A stretch of DNA of 64,000 nucleotides from Io17-Chloro-G2 sp965226825 (GCA_965226825.1 CBDDED010000003.1:930001-994000), one strand, 5' to 3'; counted from the stretch's first letter, positions 34,907 to 44,410 are shown. Notes: generated by a model not told the origin, from the letters alone. A program made the numbers and translations.

Positions 34907-35521
34907 ATGGCTGTGGCAATGTTGCGTTCGCTATTCGGCAGGGGTAAGAAAAGACCGGCGCCCAGGAATTCACCACCTGAAAACACTATCCGAGACTCCC
35001 GGGTCGGCGACGTGGTGGTGATACAAGGTCTGGCCCTGGAATATGACAACGCTTACTTCGTGGTGGAGAACGTGCATCGCTACGGGGGCAACGGCGTTAT
35101 CTGGCATGAGTTGGTAGTGGCCGACGCCGACCGCCGGGTTTGGCTGGAGTGGTCCGACGACGGAACGGAACTATTCATAACCGGAACGGACAACCGACGG
35201 CCGGTGGCGCCGGAAACCATCGGGTTGACGGAGGAAATTTTGATGGCCCTGGACGAGCAGCACTCCATTGATCGCTCAGTGGACATAGACGGTCAACGCT
35301 TCTTCTACCGAAACAGTTTCGAAGCTTTTTATTTCAGGGATAACCGGCCTACCGACGGGGAGGGCTTTTATCTTTGGGAGTTCCTGTCGGAGGACGAGCG
35401 GCGAACCCTGGGGGTAACCAAGTTTGAAGGGATGCCTTTCGAGGCCCACTTCAGCGAGATAATCCCCCCGGAAAACATTACCCTTTACCCGGGAGAGCGA
35501 TCCGAGCAAAGGAACCAGTGA
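34907..35521 (+). CDS. DUF4178-domain protein (204 aa)
   Basis: The domain runs from about residue 32 (VGDVVVIQGLALEYDNAYFV) through VIWHELVVADADRRVWLEWS to YLWEFLSEDERRTLGVTKFE, the beta-rich DUF4178 pattern. Known neighbours of this family in other bacteria are DUF350, PspA and polyamine genes, and all three occur here within 5 kb. Function unknown. The start may be ATG 34907, GTG 34913 or ATG 34919; AGGGAG fits the GTG best. It overlaps the next gene by 4 bases (GTGA). Confidence 0.75.
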   Translation: MAVAMLRSLFGRGKKRPAPRNSPPENTIRDSRVGDVVVIQGLALEYDNAYFVVENVHRYGGNGVIWHELVVADADRRVWLEWSDDGTELFITGTDNRRPVAPETIGLTEEILMALDEQHSIDRSVDIDGQRFFYRNSFEAFYFRDNRPTDGEGFYLWEFLSEDERRTLGVTKFEGMPFEAHFSEIIPPENITLYPGERSEQRNQ

Positions 35522-36432
35522 GCGAAATGTTGGAAGCCTTTATAGATACCTTGACCTTCTTTCCCCGCGGGTTGGTGTACGTGGCCCTGGGTCTGGTAGT
35601 ACTTTTCCTGGCTAAGCTGGCGCGGGACCTGGTGACTCGTCACGGGATTGACCAGGAAATCATCGAAAAAAGGAACCTGGCGGTAGCGCTGCGCCTGTCG
35701 GGTTACTTGCTGGGCGTAATCCTGGTTTTCCTGGGGGCAATCTATCAACCCTTTACCCTGGTGAACAGCGTCAGCGAACTGGGCTTTAGCCAGGCATTCT
35801 GGCTTGACGTGCTTCGGGTGTTCTTGTATTCCCTGGCCGGTATTATGGCCCTTAACCTGGTCCGACCCCTGATGGACCGGCTGATACTGTACAAGTTCAA
35901 TGTCGAAAAGGAAATTATCGATGAGCAAAACGTGGGAACCGGAGCCGCGGAATTCGGCCTGAACGTGGCGGCCGGTCTGGTGATTGGCGGAGCGATTTCC
36001 GGTGGTGGTGGCGGTTCCGAAATCACGCAGGCTTATACCGCACTGGCCTTTTCCATCCTTGGGCTGGCAGTGCTGATCCTCTTCGCCCTGTTTTACCAAC
36101 TAACGACTCGCTTCGACATTCATGCCGAAATTGAAGATGGGAATATGGCGGTGGGCGTCGTCATGGGGGGCAACCTGATTGCCATCGGATTGGTCGCGCT
36201 CAAAGCACTGTTCGGGGATTTTATTGGCTGGCAGCACAGCATAATCGAGTTCCTGGTCTTTGCGATTATCGGCTTCGTCCTGCTCTACGTACTTCGGCTG
36301 GCGGTTGACCTGATTCTGCTGCCCCACACCAAGGTGTCCGACGAACTTGCGACCGGGAAGAACATCGGGATGGCCTTCGTGGAGAGCACGGTGGTAATCA
36401 GTTCGGCGCTGATTCTGTTCTTCGCCATTTAA
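35518..36432 (+). CDS. DUF350-domain membrane protein with duplicated domain (304 aa)
   Basis: There are eight or so hydrophobic segments. Two DUF350 units are seen; the second has the clear signature RFDIHAEIEDGNMAVGVVMG, GNLIAIGLVALKAL, and the first has IDQEIIEKRNLAVALRLSGY. The family is YjfL-like and occurs beside pspA relatives in proteobacteria. The start is GTG at 35518, overlapping the DUF4178 stop. Likely an inner-membrane partner of the DUF4178 protein. Confidence 0.8.
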   Translation: MSEMLEAFIDTLTFFPRGLVYVALGLVVLFLAKLARDLVTRHGIDQEIIEKRNLAVALRLSGYLLGVILVFLGAIYQPFTLVNSVSELGFSQAFWLDVLRVFLYSLAGIMALNLVRPLMDRLILYKFNVEKEIIDEQNVGTGAAEFGLNVAAGLVIGGAISGGGGGSEITQAYTALAFSILGLAVLILFALFYQLTTRFDIHAEIEDGNMAVGVVMGGNLIAIGLVALKALFGDFIGWQHSIIEFLVFAIIGFVLLYVLRLAVDLILLPHTKVSDELATGKNIGMAFVESTVVISSALILFFAI

Positions 36433-36471
36433 AGAACTGTACGAAAGCAGGGAAAGGGACACAAGAGCGGG

Positions 36472-36496
36472 AGGGCGTGGTGATATCGCCCTTTGA
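36472..36496 (+). terminator. Terminator-like hairpin after the DUF350 gene
   Basis: AGGGCG (36472-36477) pairs with CGCCCT (36487-36492), followed by TTTG. It lies between convergent genes and could serve the plus strand. Confidence 0.45.
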
Positions 36497-36512
36497 GGCA
36501 AAGGGTTCAATC

Positions 36513-36545
36513 TTTTAGCTGGGCGGCGCTTTTAGCTGGGCGGCG
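36513..36545. repeat. 17-bp tandem duplication over a stop codon
   Basis: TTTTAGCTGGGCGGCG occurs at 36513-36528 and 36530-36545. The second copy contains the end (PPS-stop) of the 367-aa gene, so the duplication produced a second stop-bearing copy downstream. Confidence 0.6.
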
Positions 36546-37635
36546 GTTCAGCGGCGGCGGACTCGCCGAAGGATGTCCGGAGCCGACGGGCAATTTGCGC
36601 CTGGACGCGTTCTTCCCGGGCGGATTCAGCCCGCTCTTCCAAGCAAGCATAGCCAGCTTCTACTATCTCCTGAATCACCTCTTCAGGGACCTCAAATCGG
36701 TTCACCACCGGCTCCAGTATCGTATTGAAGATTTCTGTATCGCCAATCAGTTCCGGCCAGGTTGAGGCGAATTCATCGAGTGTGCCGTCGTAGAGCCGCA
36801 ACAGGAACACCGTCCGCACCGGGTCGAGTCCCTCAGCGATAAATACCTGCACCCGCAAGTCATCGCCGCAGCCGGTGTCAAACTCGGCGGACTCGGCATC
36901 CTCCTCCCAGAGAACGTCCTTGAAAACGTCGAACCGGTCAATGCAGGATCCGGTCTCCGATAACAGCGCGCCGATGAACCTTCGGCCCTGCCCGGTAATC
37001 TCGGGGAATCCGGTTTCACCGCAAGCGGCAAGGAATTCGCGGTCAAAAAGGCTTTGGGCTATGGGCTGCAGCGGGGAGCTTTCACTCATCTCGGTCAAAG
37101 GGGGCAGCCGGTACTCGTGCTTGTCCAAAAAGTAGAGCAGGGTACACGATTGCAACCAGGCCAGCAGTTCATCCTCACTGCCGGCATACCCTTGGGAAAC
37201 GGCATAGTCCAGAGGCCGATACTCCGGCTCCACCGTTAACTCAAGGCCGAAACTAGCCGGTTTTTCCCCTGGAAATTTGGTGGAAGCAGCCGGGACAGGT
37301 TGAAGGAGGTCTGACGCAATGTCGGAAAGCCGAACCGGCCGGCCAACGCCGCCGGTCAGCTTGAGGAGGCACAATCCTGAGCGATAGCGGTCAAAAACCG
37401 GAAGGAAGCAGTCGTAGATGTCCGGCAAGTCCGGGTTCTCTACTACGTCCAGCATTTCCTCCACGTCCAACCGGCCGTCCTCATCTTCAGGGAACACTGA
37501 GTCCAGGAGTTGGCCGAGGGAAAGACGGGCATAGTCTCCCGGCAGGGCTATTTCAAGAGAAGCGTCCGGAGGCATACCAGACAGGGACATCCATAGCACA
37601 AAGCCCGCGCCGTGCACAGAGTATCCCTCTCTCAC
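36532..37635 (-). CDS. Hypothetical protein at the end of the SecA-like operon (367 aa)
   Basis: I recognise no domain. The protein is acidic and soluble, without signal peptide or membrane segment. Notable stretches are LSLGQLLDSVFPEDEDGRLD, FDRYRSGLCLLKLTGGVGRP, FDVFKDVLWEEDAESAEFDT and a C-terminal helix ALEERAESAREERVQAQ-like region ending in Ala/Pro. It lies 20 bases after the lipoprotein gene and so belongs to the transglutaminase-SecA-lipoprotein operon. A substrate or chaperone role is possible but is only a guess. Confidence 0.6.
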   Translation of the reverse strand: MREGYSVHGAGFVLWMSLSGMPPDASLEIALPGDYARLSLGQLLDSVFPEDEDGRLDVEEMLDVVENPDLPDIYDCFLPVFDRYRSGLCLLKLTGGVGRPVRLSDIASDLLQPVPAASTKFPGEKPASFGLELTVEPEYRPLDYAVSQGYAGSEDELLAWLQSCTLLYFLDKHEYRLPPLTEMSESSPLQPIAQSLFDREFLAACGETGFPEITGQGRRFIGALLSETGSCIDRFDVFKDVLWEEDAESAEFDTGCGDDLRVQVFIAEGLDPVRTVFLLRLYDGTLDEFASTWPELIGDTEIFNTILEPVVNRFEVPEEVIQEIVEAGYACLEERAESAREERVQAQIARRLRTSFGESAAAEPPPS

Positions 37636-37654
37636 TTAACTAACCTAATCCCGT

Positions 37655-38464
37655 TTATAGCGAACTTGTCGAACCACTCCCCCGCCTGAACCTTACCTGG
37701 CCGCCACCGCCGCTGAAGCCGCCGCTGCTGCTCCTGAACACGGAGGAGGAGCCGAAGCGGGAACGGGAAACCGAACTGCTGGACTTGAAAGCGCCGGAGG
37801 ACTTTTGCGTCTGCTGGTAAGTCTGCCGACCCGGACTGAGGTTCCGGCTGGATTCCCGGTAGCGGGAGCCGGCAAAGCCCCGCTGGTTGCTGGTGTAACG
37901 GCTGTTGCGGGCAACCTGGGTACCGTATCCTCCGGACTGGCGGTAGTTGCTACGCTGCTGACGAATTGTCGGCCCGTGATTTACCGGCGTGTGATAGAAG
38001 TAGGGTCCCCGGTTAAAGCTGCTGGCGATTAAATAACCAAACAGGAAACCACTGCCCCCGAAACCCCGGTCATAGTAGCCGTTGGCGCCGTAGCCCCGCA
38101 TATTGTACTCTTCGTTCACCTTGACGATGGAAAAGAGCCGGTCGTCCGAGGAATTGTCAATGTTGTTGTTGCCGTTCAGGTCTTCCCACCCCTCCAGAGT
38201 CAACCTGTCGCCATCCTGCAAGGCGCGAATCAGGATGATTCCATCGCCCTCGTAGATTTCGTTAACTCGCTGCTCGAACTCGGTGGGACTCTCGGAACTC
38301 TTGAAAGCCTCCTGAACGTCATCCAGGTTTATCCGTCCTGCCGCACCGTCGGTCGCCGCCCAGTCATCGTAGGAAGGGCCGCCGCAAGCAGCGATGAGCG
38401 GCGAGCCAGCCACCATGCTCCCCGTGAAGATTGCCATACTCAATCTGCGGAGTTTTGGCGCCAT
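37655..38464 (-). CDS. Putative lipoprotein with Ser/Gly/Arg-rich tail (269 aa)
   Basis: AAGGAG precedes the ATG at 38464. The signal peptide ends in a lipobox (SPLIAACGG). A globular part (LTLEGWEDLNGNNNIDNSSD with an EF-hand-like acidic loop) follows, and the last 130 residues are low-complexity, rich in Ser, Gly, Arg and aromatic residues (YRQSGGYGTQVARNSRY, FRSSSGGFSGGGGQVRFRRG). This recalls low-complexity lipoproteins of PspA/YjfL-like clusters (YgiB/YjfM type), though homology is not established. It lies between the SecA-like and 367-aa genes. Confidence 0.65.
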   Translation of the reverse strand: MAPKLRRLSMAIFTGSMVAGSPLIAACGGPSYDDWAATDGAAGRINLDDVQEAFKSSESPTEFEQRVNEIYEGDGIILIRALQDGDRLTLEGWEDLNGNNNIDNSSDDRLFSIVKVNEEYNMRGYGANGYYDRGFGGSGFLFGYLIASSFNRGPYFYHTPVNHGPTIRQQRSNYRQSGGYGTQVARNSRYTSNQRGFAGSRYRESSRNLSPGRQTYQQTQKSSGAFKSSSSVSRSRFGSSSVFRSSSGGFSGGGGQVRFRRGSGSTSSL

Positions 38465-38583
38465 TTGCGCTCCTTCTTCTCTGGCGTTCCGTACTTGATA
38501 CTGTCAACCCGGGCTTGACGGTTCCTGATTGCTTTTGCTGAGAATCACCCGTCATGAAGGGTTCCGGGCGATACTAACGTGAG

Positions 38584-41500
38584 TCAGCGAACCAACATTG
38601 CTATATCTCTGCCCAATTCTACCATTCCTTCCGGCCGGGCCGGCTCTTCCGTCAGCCGGGCCAGGGGAAAGGTGAGCAGGCGGGACAGGAACAGGTCAGC
38701 CGCCTCATCCCGGAACCGCTTCCACCCGTCCGCGGCGTGGATTATGTAATCGGCCACGGCGGACTTGTGTCCATAATTTCCCAGCCGGGAAGCAATGGTC
38801 AACGACCGCAGGCCGTCCCGGTAATCATTCCATACTTCATCCCCGCACTGCAACATCAGCAACCTGGCTAGTTCCTTAAACTTGCCATCACTAAATTGAG
38901 ATTTCAGCGACTCCAGCCGGGCGGCCAGCAATTCTTCCAGCGCACCGGCCAACCGGTCCAGCCCCAGGCCGCGCAAACCGGGGTCTTCTACACCGTACCA
39001 CCGCTCCAGATCGCTTACAATTTCGACCAACTGCCGGTCATAGTCGGCGCAGTCCAGGCCGGGAAAATGACGGTCGACCAGCAGGGATGCCGTGTTCTGC
39101 ACCAGCGCATTGACCGGTTTGAGAAGGTCCACGGCAAACATTACTCTCTGGCGCGCCCGATAATACGCTGCGGTGCGCGCGTCGGACACGGCGGCGTAGT
39201 CCTGCGTTACACTGCGCTGTACGGCCTCCTCTTTTTCGGCTTCCTCCTGCCGGCGGCGAAGGTATTGCTCCACCCCGCGGCCTTCAAAGCAAACTCGTCC
39301 TGCTGCGTCGGTTTTCCGGCAGGCAGCCAGACCGGCCATACGGTTTCCCTGATAAGCCAGCTTACGGTCATCCCAGGACAAGAAGAACCGGGTGGAGCCA
39401 AACCGGCCCTGCCGCCCGCTTCGTCCCTTGAGCTGTAGGGTAACCCGGAGCGATTCGTTAAATTCAGCGTTGATAACGTACAGCCCCAACCCGAACTCTA
39501 TGGAGCCGGCCGGCGCCGCCTGGGAGTGTACCGATTTCGGCGGCGCGGAACCGGCGATGGTCACTTCTTCCCATTTGCGAAAACTTCGCCTGGTGATGGT
39601 CAGTCCATCAATGTCTGTCAACGCCTTAACCAGGAGGTCAGCTTCCTCCTCGGTATAACACCGGACTGCTACCGGGGCGCTTTCCTGCGCAAGACGCTGC
39701 AGAAGCAGGGCTGCATAGTTGTCCAAAATACGCCGGTCCAGGTCGGCTTCCAGGATGATGTCGGTGCCCCGTCCCGCCATGTTGGTAGCAACAGTAACGG
39801 CGCCAAAAGCTCCGGCCTGCCGGACAATCTCAGCTTCATCGTGTCCGGTTACGGCGTTGAGCAGCTGATGGCTGATGCTTAGTTCCGACAGATGCTCGCT
39901 GACCCGTGCCGACTGTTCCACGGTCTGGACACCAACGAGAACGGGCCGCCCGACCTGCTGCCAAAACTTGACCTCATCTGCGACACCCGCCAGTTTGTCC
40001 TCGCCGGCAACGTAAACGCGGCCCGGCAAGTCCTGCCGCAAGAGGGGTCGGGCAGTGGGAATAGTGACCACATTAAGGGAATACCTACGGCGGAACTCTT
40101 CAGCCGCGGCGACCGCTGTGCCGGTAATACCGGACAGCCATTCGTAGCGGTTGGCGAATCCCTGTACTGAAATCTCCGCCAGGCTCTCACAGTCCGGGTT
40201 CACGGTAACCGATTCCTTCGCTTCCAAGGCCGGATGCAGGCCATGCTGGTAGCGTGTGTCCGGTCGTAGCCGACCGCTGTAGCGGTCAATCAGAACCACG
40301 GTATCCTCTGTAACCAGGTAATCCACATCTTTTTTCAGCAGCAGGTTAGCCCGCAGCAATTGGTACACCTGATTCGCTAAATTGACCCGGAAAAGACGGT
40401 TTCGGGACAGGGACTGGTAAGCTCCGTCCAACCTTGCCGCTGGTTCCCCAGAATCAACCGATTGCCCGTCCGAATAGAAGGCCCCCAAACGCTTTTCCAG
40501 AACGTCAATGCCCTTGGCAGTCAGGGTTACAAATCGCTCTTCCGTGTCAATTACATAGAACAAATCCGAGGTCAGGGATTCGTCCGGGTAGTCGGAGCCG
40601 TCGGGGTAAAGCGCAGCCTGCGCCCTGCGGTAGGCGCGGGGATTAGCTGCCGCCATCTGCCGCAGGTCATCATTGTCCGGCTGGGCCAGCAGGGCCTGTC
40701 CAAGGAGGGTGGCGTAAGCCTTGCTGTCCGGCGGTTCCTTATCCAGTTTAGACCGGAATTCGCCGAACAATCCATGCTGGAGGGAAATTAACCGGGCTAC
40801 CGCACCCGTCGCCCGGTTAAAGGCTTGCGGAGTCAGCAGGGGGGAACCCGCGATTATCATCGGGGTACGGGCTTCGTCAATCAGGGCCTGGTCCGCTTCG
40901 TCAATGATGGCGACTTGAAGGGGCGTCTGGACCTGCTCTTTTGTTGACGCAGCGATGTTGTCCCGCAGGAAATCAAAGCCGAACTCCCGCATTGTCCCGT
41001 AGACGATTCGCTTTCGATAGGCATCGCGACGCTCCGCCTCGACCATGTATCCCATAACGGCATCAACACTGAGACCCAGGGAGCGATAAACCGGGGCCAG
41101 CAGGTCGCAATCTCGGCCCGCCAGATAATCGTTGGCAGTAACGACGTGGACCGAGCGGCCCAGAACCGCGTGCATTATTGTGGGAAATGCGGCGGCAACG
41201 GTCTTGCCCTCTCCGGCGTTCATCTCGACAATCCTGCCACGGAGCAGGTGTAAACCGGCCAGAATCTGCTCGTCGGTGGTCTGGAATGGCAGTAGATTGC
41301 CGGTATCCTTGCAGGCTACCGCCCGGTAAAACTCGGCGGGCAGCATAACATCCCACCCGTACCGGCCCCGGCCTATGTTCTGTATGTGGCGCAGGGTATC
41401 AACAATGATTCGTTCATCGGGATCCAGGTCCGGTATTCCTGAGCCGGACCTGGCGATTTGGAAATATATTTCCAAGCCCTGACGGTCAAAGGCAGGGTCG

Positions 41501-41856
41501 AAAATACGCCAGACTCCCAAGCGGCGGCGGATGCTTTCGTCGGCGATGGCGAATACCCGAACCAAGCGGCCATCAAGGTCGGCGTCGGACGGCTGCCCCT
41601 TGATGTCGTGCCTGATTTGGGCCAGGGATTCCCGCAATTCCGTATCCGAGCAGCCATCTAAACCCAGGTCGGAGTGCAACCGCCGTATTTGGTGCAAAAG
41701 GTCTTGCTCAGACCGGCGCCGTCCGGACCCTGCCAGCCACTTGAACGGTTCAAGCGGACCGCCTAACCTGCGAGCAGCGGGCAGACTCCAACCACTATCC
41801 CCAGCGGCGGGAAAGCGACTGGCTCTATCGGGCAGCGTGTTGGCGTTTACGCTCAT
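38584..41856 (-). CDS. Divergent SecA-like motor ATPase (1090 aa)
   Basis: All motor motifs of SecA are present: LLRGRIVEMNAGEGKT (Walker A, residues 212-219), VYGTMREFGFDFLRDN, IIDEADQALIDEARTP (DEAD, 319-322), the preprotein cross-linking region, LRPDTRYQHGLHPALEAKES, WLSGITGTA, VATNMAGRGTDIILE and LQLKGRSGRQGRFGSTRFFL. It has a 120-aa N-terminal extension and a long helical C-terminal domain, but lacks the Cys-rich zinc tail of housekeeping SecA. At 1090 aa it is much longer than usual (800-900). It is preceded by a transglutaminase-like gene 13 bases away. It may be an accessory translocase or a motor reused for something else. Confidence 0.85.
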   Translation of the reverse strand: MSVNANTLPDRASRFPAAGDSGWSLPAARRLGGPLEPFKWLAGSGRRRSEQDLLHQIRRLHSDLGLDGCSDTELRESLAQIRHDIKGQPSDADLDGRLVRVFAIADESIRRRLGVWRIFDPAFDRQGLEIYFQIARSGSGIPDLDPDERIIVDTLRHIQNIGRGRYGWDVMLPAEFYRAVACKDTGNLLPFQTTDEQILAGLHLLRGRIVEMNAGEGKTVAAAFPTIMHAVLGRSVHVVTANDYLAGRDCDLLAPVYRSLGLSVDAVMGYMVEAERRDAYRKRIVYGTMREFGFDFLRDNIAASTKEQVQTPLQVAIIDEADQALIDEARTPMIIAGSPLLTPQAFNRATGAVARLISLQHGLFGEFRSKLDKEPPDSKAYATLLGQALLAQPDNDDLRQMAAANPRAYRRAQAALYPDGSDYPDESLTSDLFYVIDTEERFVTLTAKGIDVLEKRLGAFYSDGQSVDSGEPAARLDGAYQSLSRNRLFRVNLANQVYQLLRANLLLKKDVDYLVTEDTVVLIDRYSGRLRPDTRYQHGLHPALEAKESVTVNPDCESLAEISVQGFANRYEWLSGITGTAVAAAEEFRRRYSLNVVTIPTARPLLRQDLPGRVYVAGEDKLAGVADEVKFWQQVGRPVLVGVQTVEQSARVSEHLSELSISHQLLNAVTGHDEAEIVRQAGAFGAVTVATNMAGRGTDIILEADLDRRILDNYAALLLQRLAQESAPVAVRCYTEEEADLLVKALTDIDGLTITRRSFRKWEEVTIAGSAPPKSVHSQAAPAGSIEFGLGLYVINAEFNESLRVTLQLKGRSGRQGRFGSTRFFLSWDDRKLAYQGNRMAGLAACRKTDAAGRVCFEGRGVEQYLRRRQEEAEKEEAVQRSVTQDYAAVSDARTAAYYRARQRVMFAVDLLKPVNALVQNTASLLVDRHFPGLDCADYDRQLVEIVSDLERWYGVEDPGLRGLGLDRLAGALEELLAARLESLKSQFSDGKFKELARLLMLQCGDEVWNDYRDGLRSLTIASRLGNYGHKSAVADYIIHAADGWKRFRDEAADLFLSRLLTFPLARLTEEPARPEGMVELGRDIAMLVR

Positions 41857-41869
41857 ATTCCGAGTTTCC

Positions 41870-43276
41870 CTATTTCCCCGGACTAGCGGGGGCAGCCAAC
41901 CTGATCACCACCAGCCCCGCGTCGTGGCCCGGCCGGTCCCATTCATTATACCGATAGAGCAAGTGGTCTCTGGCATCCAGCACTTTTGCGGCGACTTGTG
42001 GGTTGTACGACGTCAATTCCCGGCCCAGCGGTGATTCCAGCGTCCACTCGCGGTTCACTTCGCACTGGAAATTGGCCCGGCGGCAGATGCCGAGATATTC
42101 CTGACGCAGCCGGCCGTATTCTTTCCCGTTGCGGTAAGGCAGCGGCGTGACGTAGAACTCTTCCGACAAATACAGGCCAAGCTCATTCTCAAATACCTGT
42201 ACCATGTCGGTATCGGAAAGCCAGCCCTCCAGGGCAAAAAACAGGTTTTCCGGTATGTCCTGGGGCACCCGGTGGTAGTAATAGTCCTCTTCGGCTTCCA
42301 CCATCCTGACCATTACCGAGGTCTTGCCATCGTAGCCCAGCATCCGTTCCGCATCCGCGCCCTGAAGGAACAGGAAAGGGATGTTGCCGTTGGTGGCGTC
42401 CACCAGGACCGGAACGCCGTCCACATGGTACAACAGGGCGGCGTGCTGCCAGTAACGCATATACCGCCTGGCAAATCGGAAATCGAAGGTGGTCAGCATT
42501 TCCCGCAGCTTGTTCACCGGGACGGGCTCGCGAGCGTTGTCACCACCGATAAGGTACTCGGACTCCAGGCCGTAGTGGTCGGTGAGGAACTTCAACGCCT
42601 GTACCTTCTCGGTGCAGATTCCCCCGGCGCCGTCGGCAATGTTCCACACCGTTTCATCGCCGGTCTTGAACATCAGCTTGTCGCCGGTGAACCGGGAATA
42701 ATTCTCGAAATCGCTGTCCCAGATACGGCGGCCCAGGGCCTTGAGAAACCTCAACTGGCGCTCCGCCGAATCCAGCCGGAGCACGTCCTCCGCTCCCTCA
42801 ATACCAAGAGCTTCTTCCAGAGTGGCCTGAACAAAGGATGCGAAAAGGCCAGGGTTGTTTTCCCACCGGCGGCGATGAAATCCGGCCCAATTGCGCTCGT
42901 ATGAAACATTGGTGCGGTCAAAAACCAGGTCAATTACGGGCACCTGTTTTTCCTCAACCAGGGCCATTTGAATAGCCGGCGGCTGCTCCAGACTGACCCC
43001 TCGCCCCTGCTGCTTGAAAGCGATCCCGGAAAACATACCGGTCAATTTACCCAGGTCATCACAGGCATAAACCAGGTCCTGCAACGCCCGCAGCGAACGT
43101 AACGAAGCCTCGGTGATGGCCCCGGTCTTCAGCAAACTTCCCGCCGGACAATGCAGCAAATACTTGTCGAGGATTTGGGCCACAGTCGATTGCCCGTCGG
43201 ACGGCTCAAGGCGCAGGGCAGCCCCGCGTCCGGTGAATGTATCAGTAAGTTGTAGTATCAAATGTGAAGATTCCAC
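41870..43276 (-). CDS. Transglutaminase-like protein upstream of the SecA-like gene (468 aa)
   Basis: A possible transglutaminase core is seen: GGICTEKVQALKFLTDHYGL (Cys 221), YWQHAALLYHVDGVPVLVD (His 278, 15 residues before Asp 293) in the order Cys-His-Asp, matching the spacing of papain-like transglutaminases. The 200-residue N-terminal part (LRSLRALQDLVYACDDLGKL) and the C-terminal 150 residues are unrecognised. There is no signal peptide, so a cytoplasmic location is expected. The start is GTG at 43276. It precedes the SecA-like gene by 13 bases, so they are surely co-expressed. The activity could be crosslinking, cleavage or amidation. Confidence 0.6.
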   Translation of the reverse strand: MESSHLILQLTDTFTGRGAALRLEPSDGQSTVAQILDKYLLHCPAGSLLKTGAITEASLRSLRALQDLVYACDDLGKLTGMFSGIAFKQQGRGVSLEQPPAIQMALVEEKQVPVIDLVFDRTNVSYERNWAGFHRRRWENNPGLFASFVQATLEEALGIEGAEDVLRLDSAERQLRFLKALGRRIWDSDFENYSRFTGDKLMFKTGDETVWNIADGAGGICTEKVQALKFLTDHYGLESEYLIGGDNAREPVPVNKLREMLTTFDFRFARRYMRYWQHAALLYHVDGVPVLVDATNGNIPFLFLQGADAERMLGYDGKTSVMVRMVEAEEDYYYHRVPQDIPENLFFALEGWLSDTDMVQVFENELGLYLSEEFYVTPLPYRNGKEYGRLRQEYLGICRRANFQCEVNREWTLESPLGRELTSYNPQVAAKVLDARDHLLYRYNEWDRPGHDAGLVVIRLAAPASPGK

Positions 43277-43438
43277 CCTTCACCTGCAACGGGGACGGGT
43301 TTACGCCGGGAGAATTACTCTGGCGTCAGCCAACCGTGAAATCGCAGTAACCCTAGACAGCATAACCCCAGAGTGATTGTCCAACCTGCCTTGCCGGGGT
43401 TGCTGAACCCTTCGATTCCCAGCGCGACGGACGCCTAG

Positions 43439-44410
43439 TATTACAACGAAGGCTTTATGGTGGCGGCTCCATCCTGCCTTCACGGCGGGCGGAGCGGAGT
43501 TTCTCATGGGAGCGGCACGCCCGCTCGTTGCGGAGTTGAGACTCCTTCAGCCATAGCAGCAACTCCTCCGGCCCGAACGGCTCCCGGGGCAGCATCTCAC
43601 GCACCACCCGGTATACCTGCGGACGGGTGATCCGGGGCATCTTTCCCCCCCAATCCTGCTGCAAGCCCGGCAGGAACGCTCCGCCCAGCAGGCACATGGC
43701 TATGTGGTGATGCCAGCCAGCCCAGCTCCGGGTCTCGTATTCGTCCAGCCCCACATCGCCCTTTTCAGTCTCGAACTCCGTTTCAATGCGCCACCTGGAA
43801 CCGCCCACGTATGCCAGAGTCTCCCAAGTTGTGTCTTCGGGAGCGTTGGACAGGTAGTAGCGGGGCTCGCTGGCGTCCAGGTTCCGGCGGTAGACAGCCC
43901 ATATCTCCTCGCCGGGCTTGCGCCTCTTGGTAGCCCGCACCCGCTGGGCGCTGAACCGGTAAGTGCGCGGCCCCTGGGATCCCTGGGCCACCGTTATCTC
44001 CCGCCAGGCCTCATCCGGCAACTCATCACTGCGTTGCTCCATGGTCCGGCGCGGCCCATCCCGCAGCTTGGGTTTGTGGGGGCACCCGTACCTCTGATAT
44101 TCCGGACTGGCCCAAGCCAGTTCCAAGGGCCAGGCCGTAGTGCCGCCCGGAACGTCCAGCACGTAGCGTCCCCAAGGCCGCCAAGGCGTCTCGGAAGGAC
44201 GGCGACATCCCGAAGGCGTGGTCTCCGGCAACTTACTCGGTCCTGAGATGGCCTCGCTCCAAGGCCCGCTCCAGCATCTCCAGGGCCAACTCCGTCTTCG
44301 AGCAGTAGCTCCTCCGCTCCTTCGGCACACCCGCCGCCGCACAGCGGCCCGGGTCCGAAGTCCAACTCTCAGGCAGATACAGCCTTTTGTCCACCAACAC
44401 CCGGTTAGGT
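43439..44410 (-). mobile_element. IS701-type element, truncated, with one end intact
   Basis: The intact end, TATTACAACGAAGGC from 43439, is next to CTAG (43435-43438) and lies 16 bases beyond the transposase stop. The other end is missing: the element runs into an IS3-like fragment near 44410. The end matches those of the 206-bp MITE at 28606-28811. Confidence 0.6.
43455..44410 (-). pseudogene. IS701-type transposase, 5'-truncated and frameshifted
   Basis: The C-terminal half is in one frame: EEIWAVYRRNLDASEPRYYL, SNAPEDTTWETLAYVGGSRW, RIETEFETEKGDVGLDEYET and HHHIAMCLLGGAFLPGL, typical of IS701/IS4-like DDE enzymes (WRIE...E with Y-x-x-x). Upstream pieces lie in other frames: VLVDKRLYLPESW near 44400, MSPSFRDALAALG and RYVLDVPGGTTAWPLELAWA. 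The N-terminal third and first Asp region are lost or broken. A continuous frame joins it to the IS3-like fragment by chance. Confidence 0.8.

Noticed and set aside
41870..43276. Annotating the 468-aa protein as a proven transglutaminase
   Set aside because: Only the Cys-His-Asp order and spacing support it; the surrounding fold could not be checked, so it is called transglutaminase-like.
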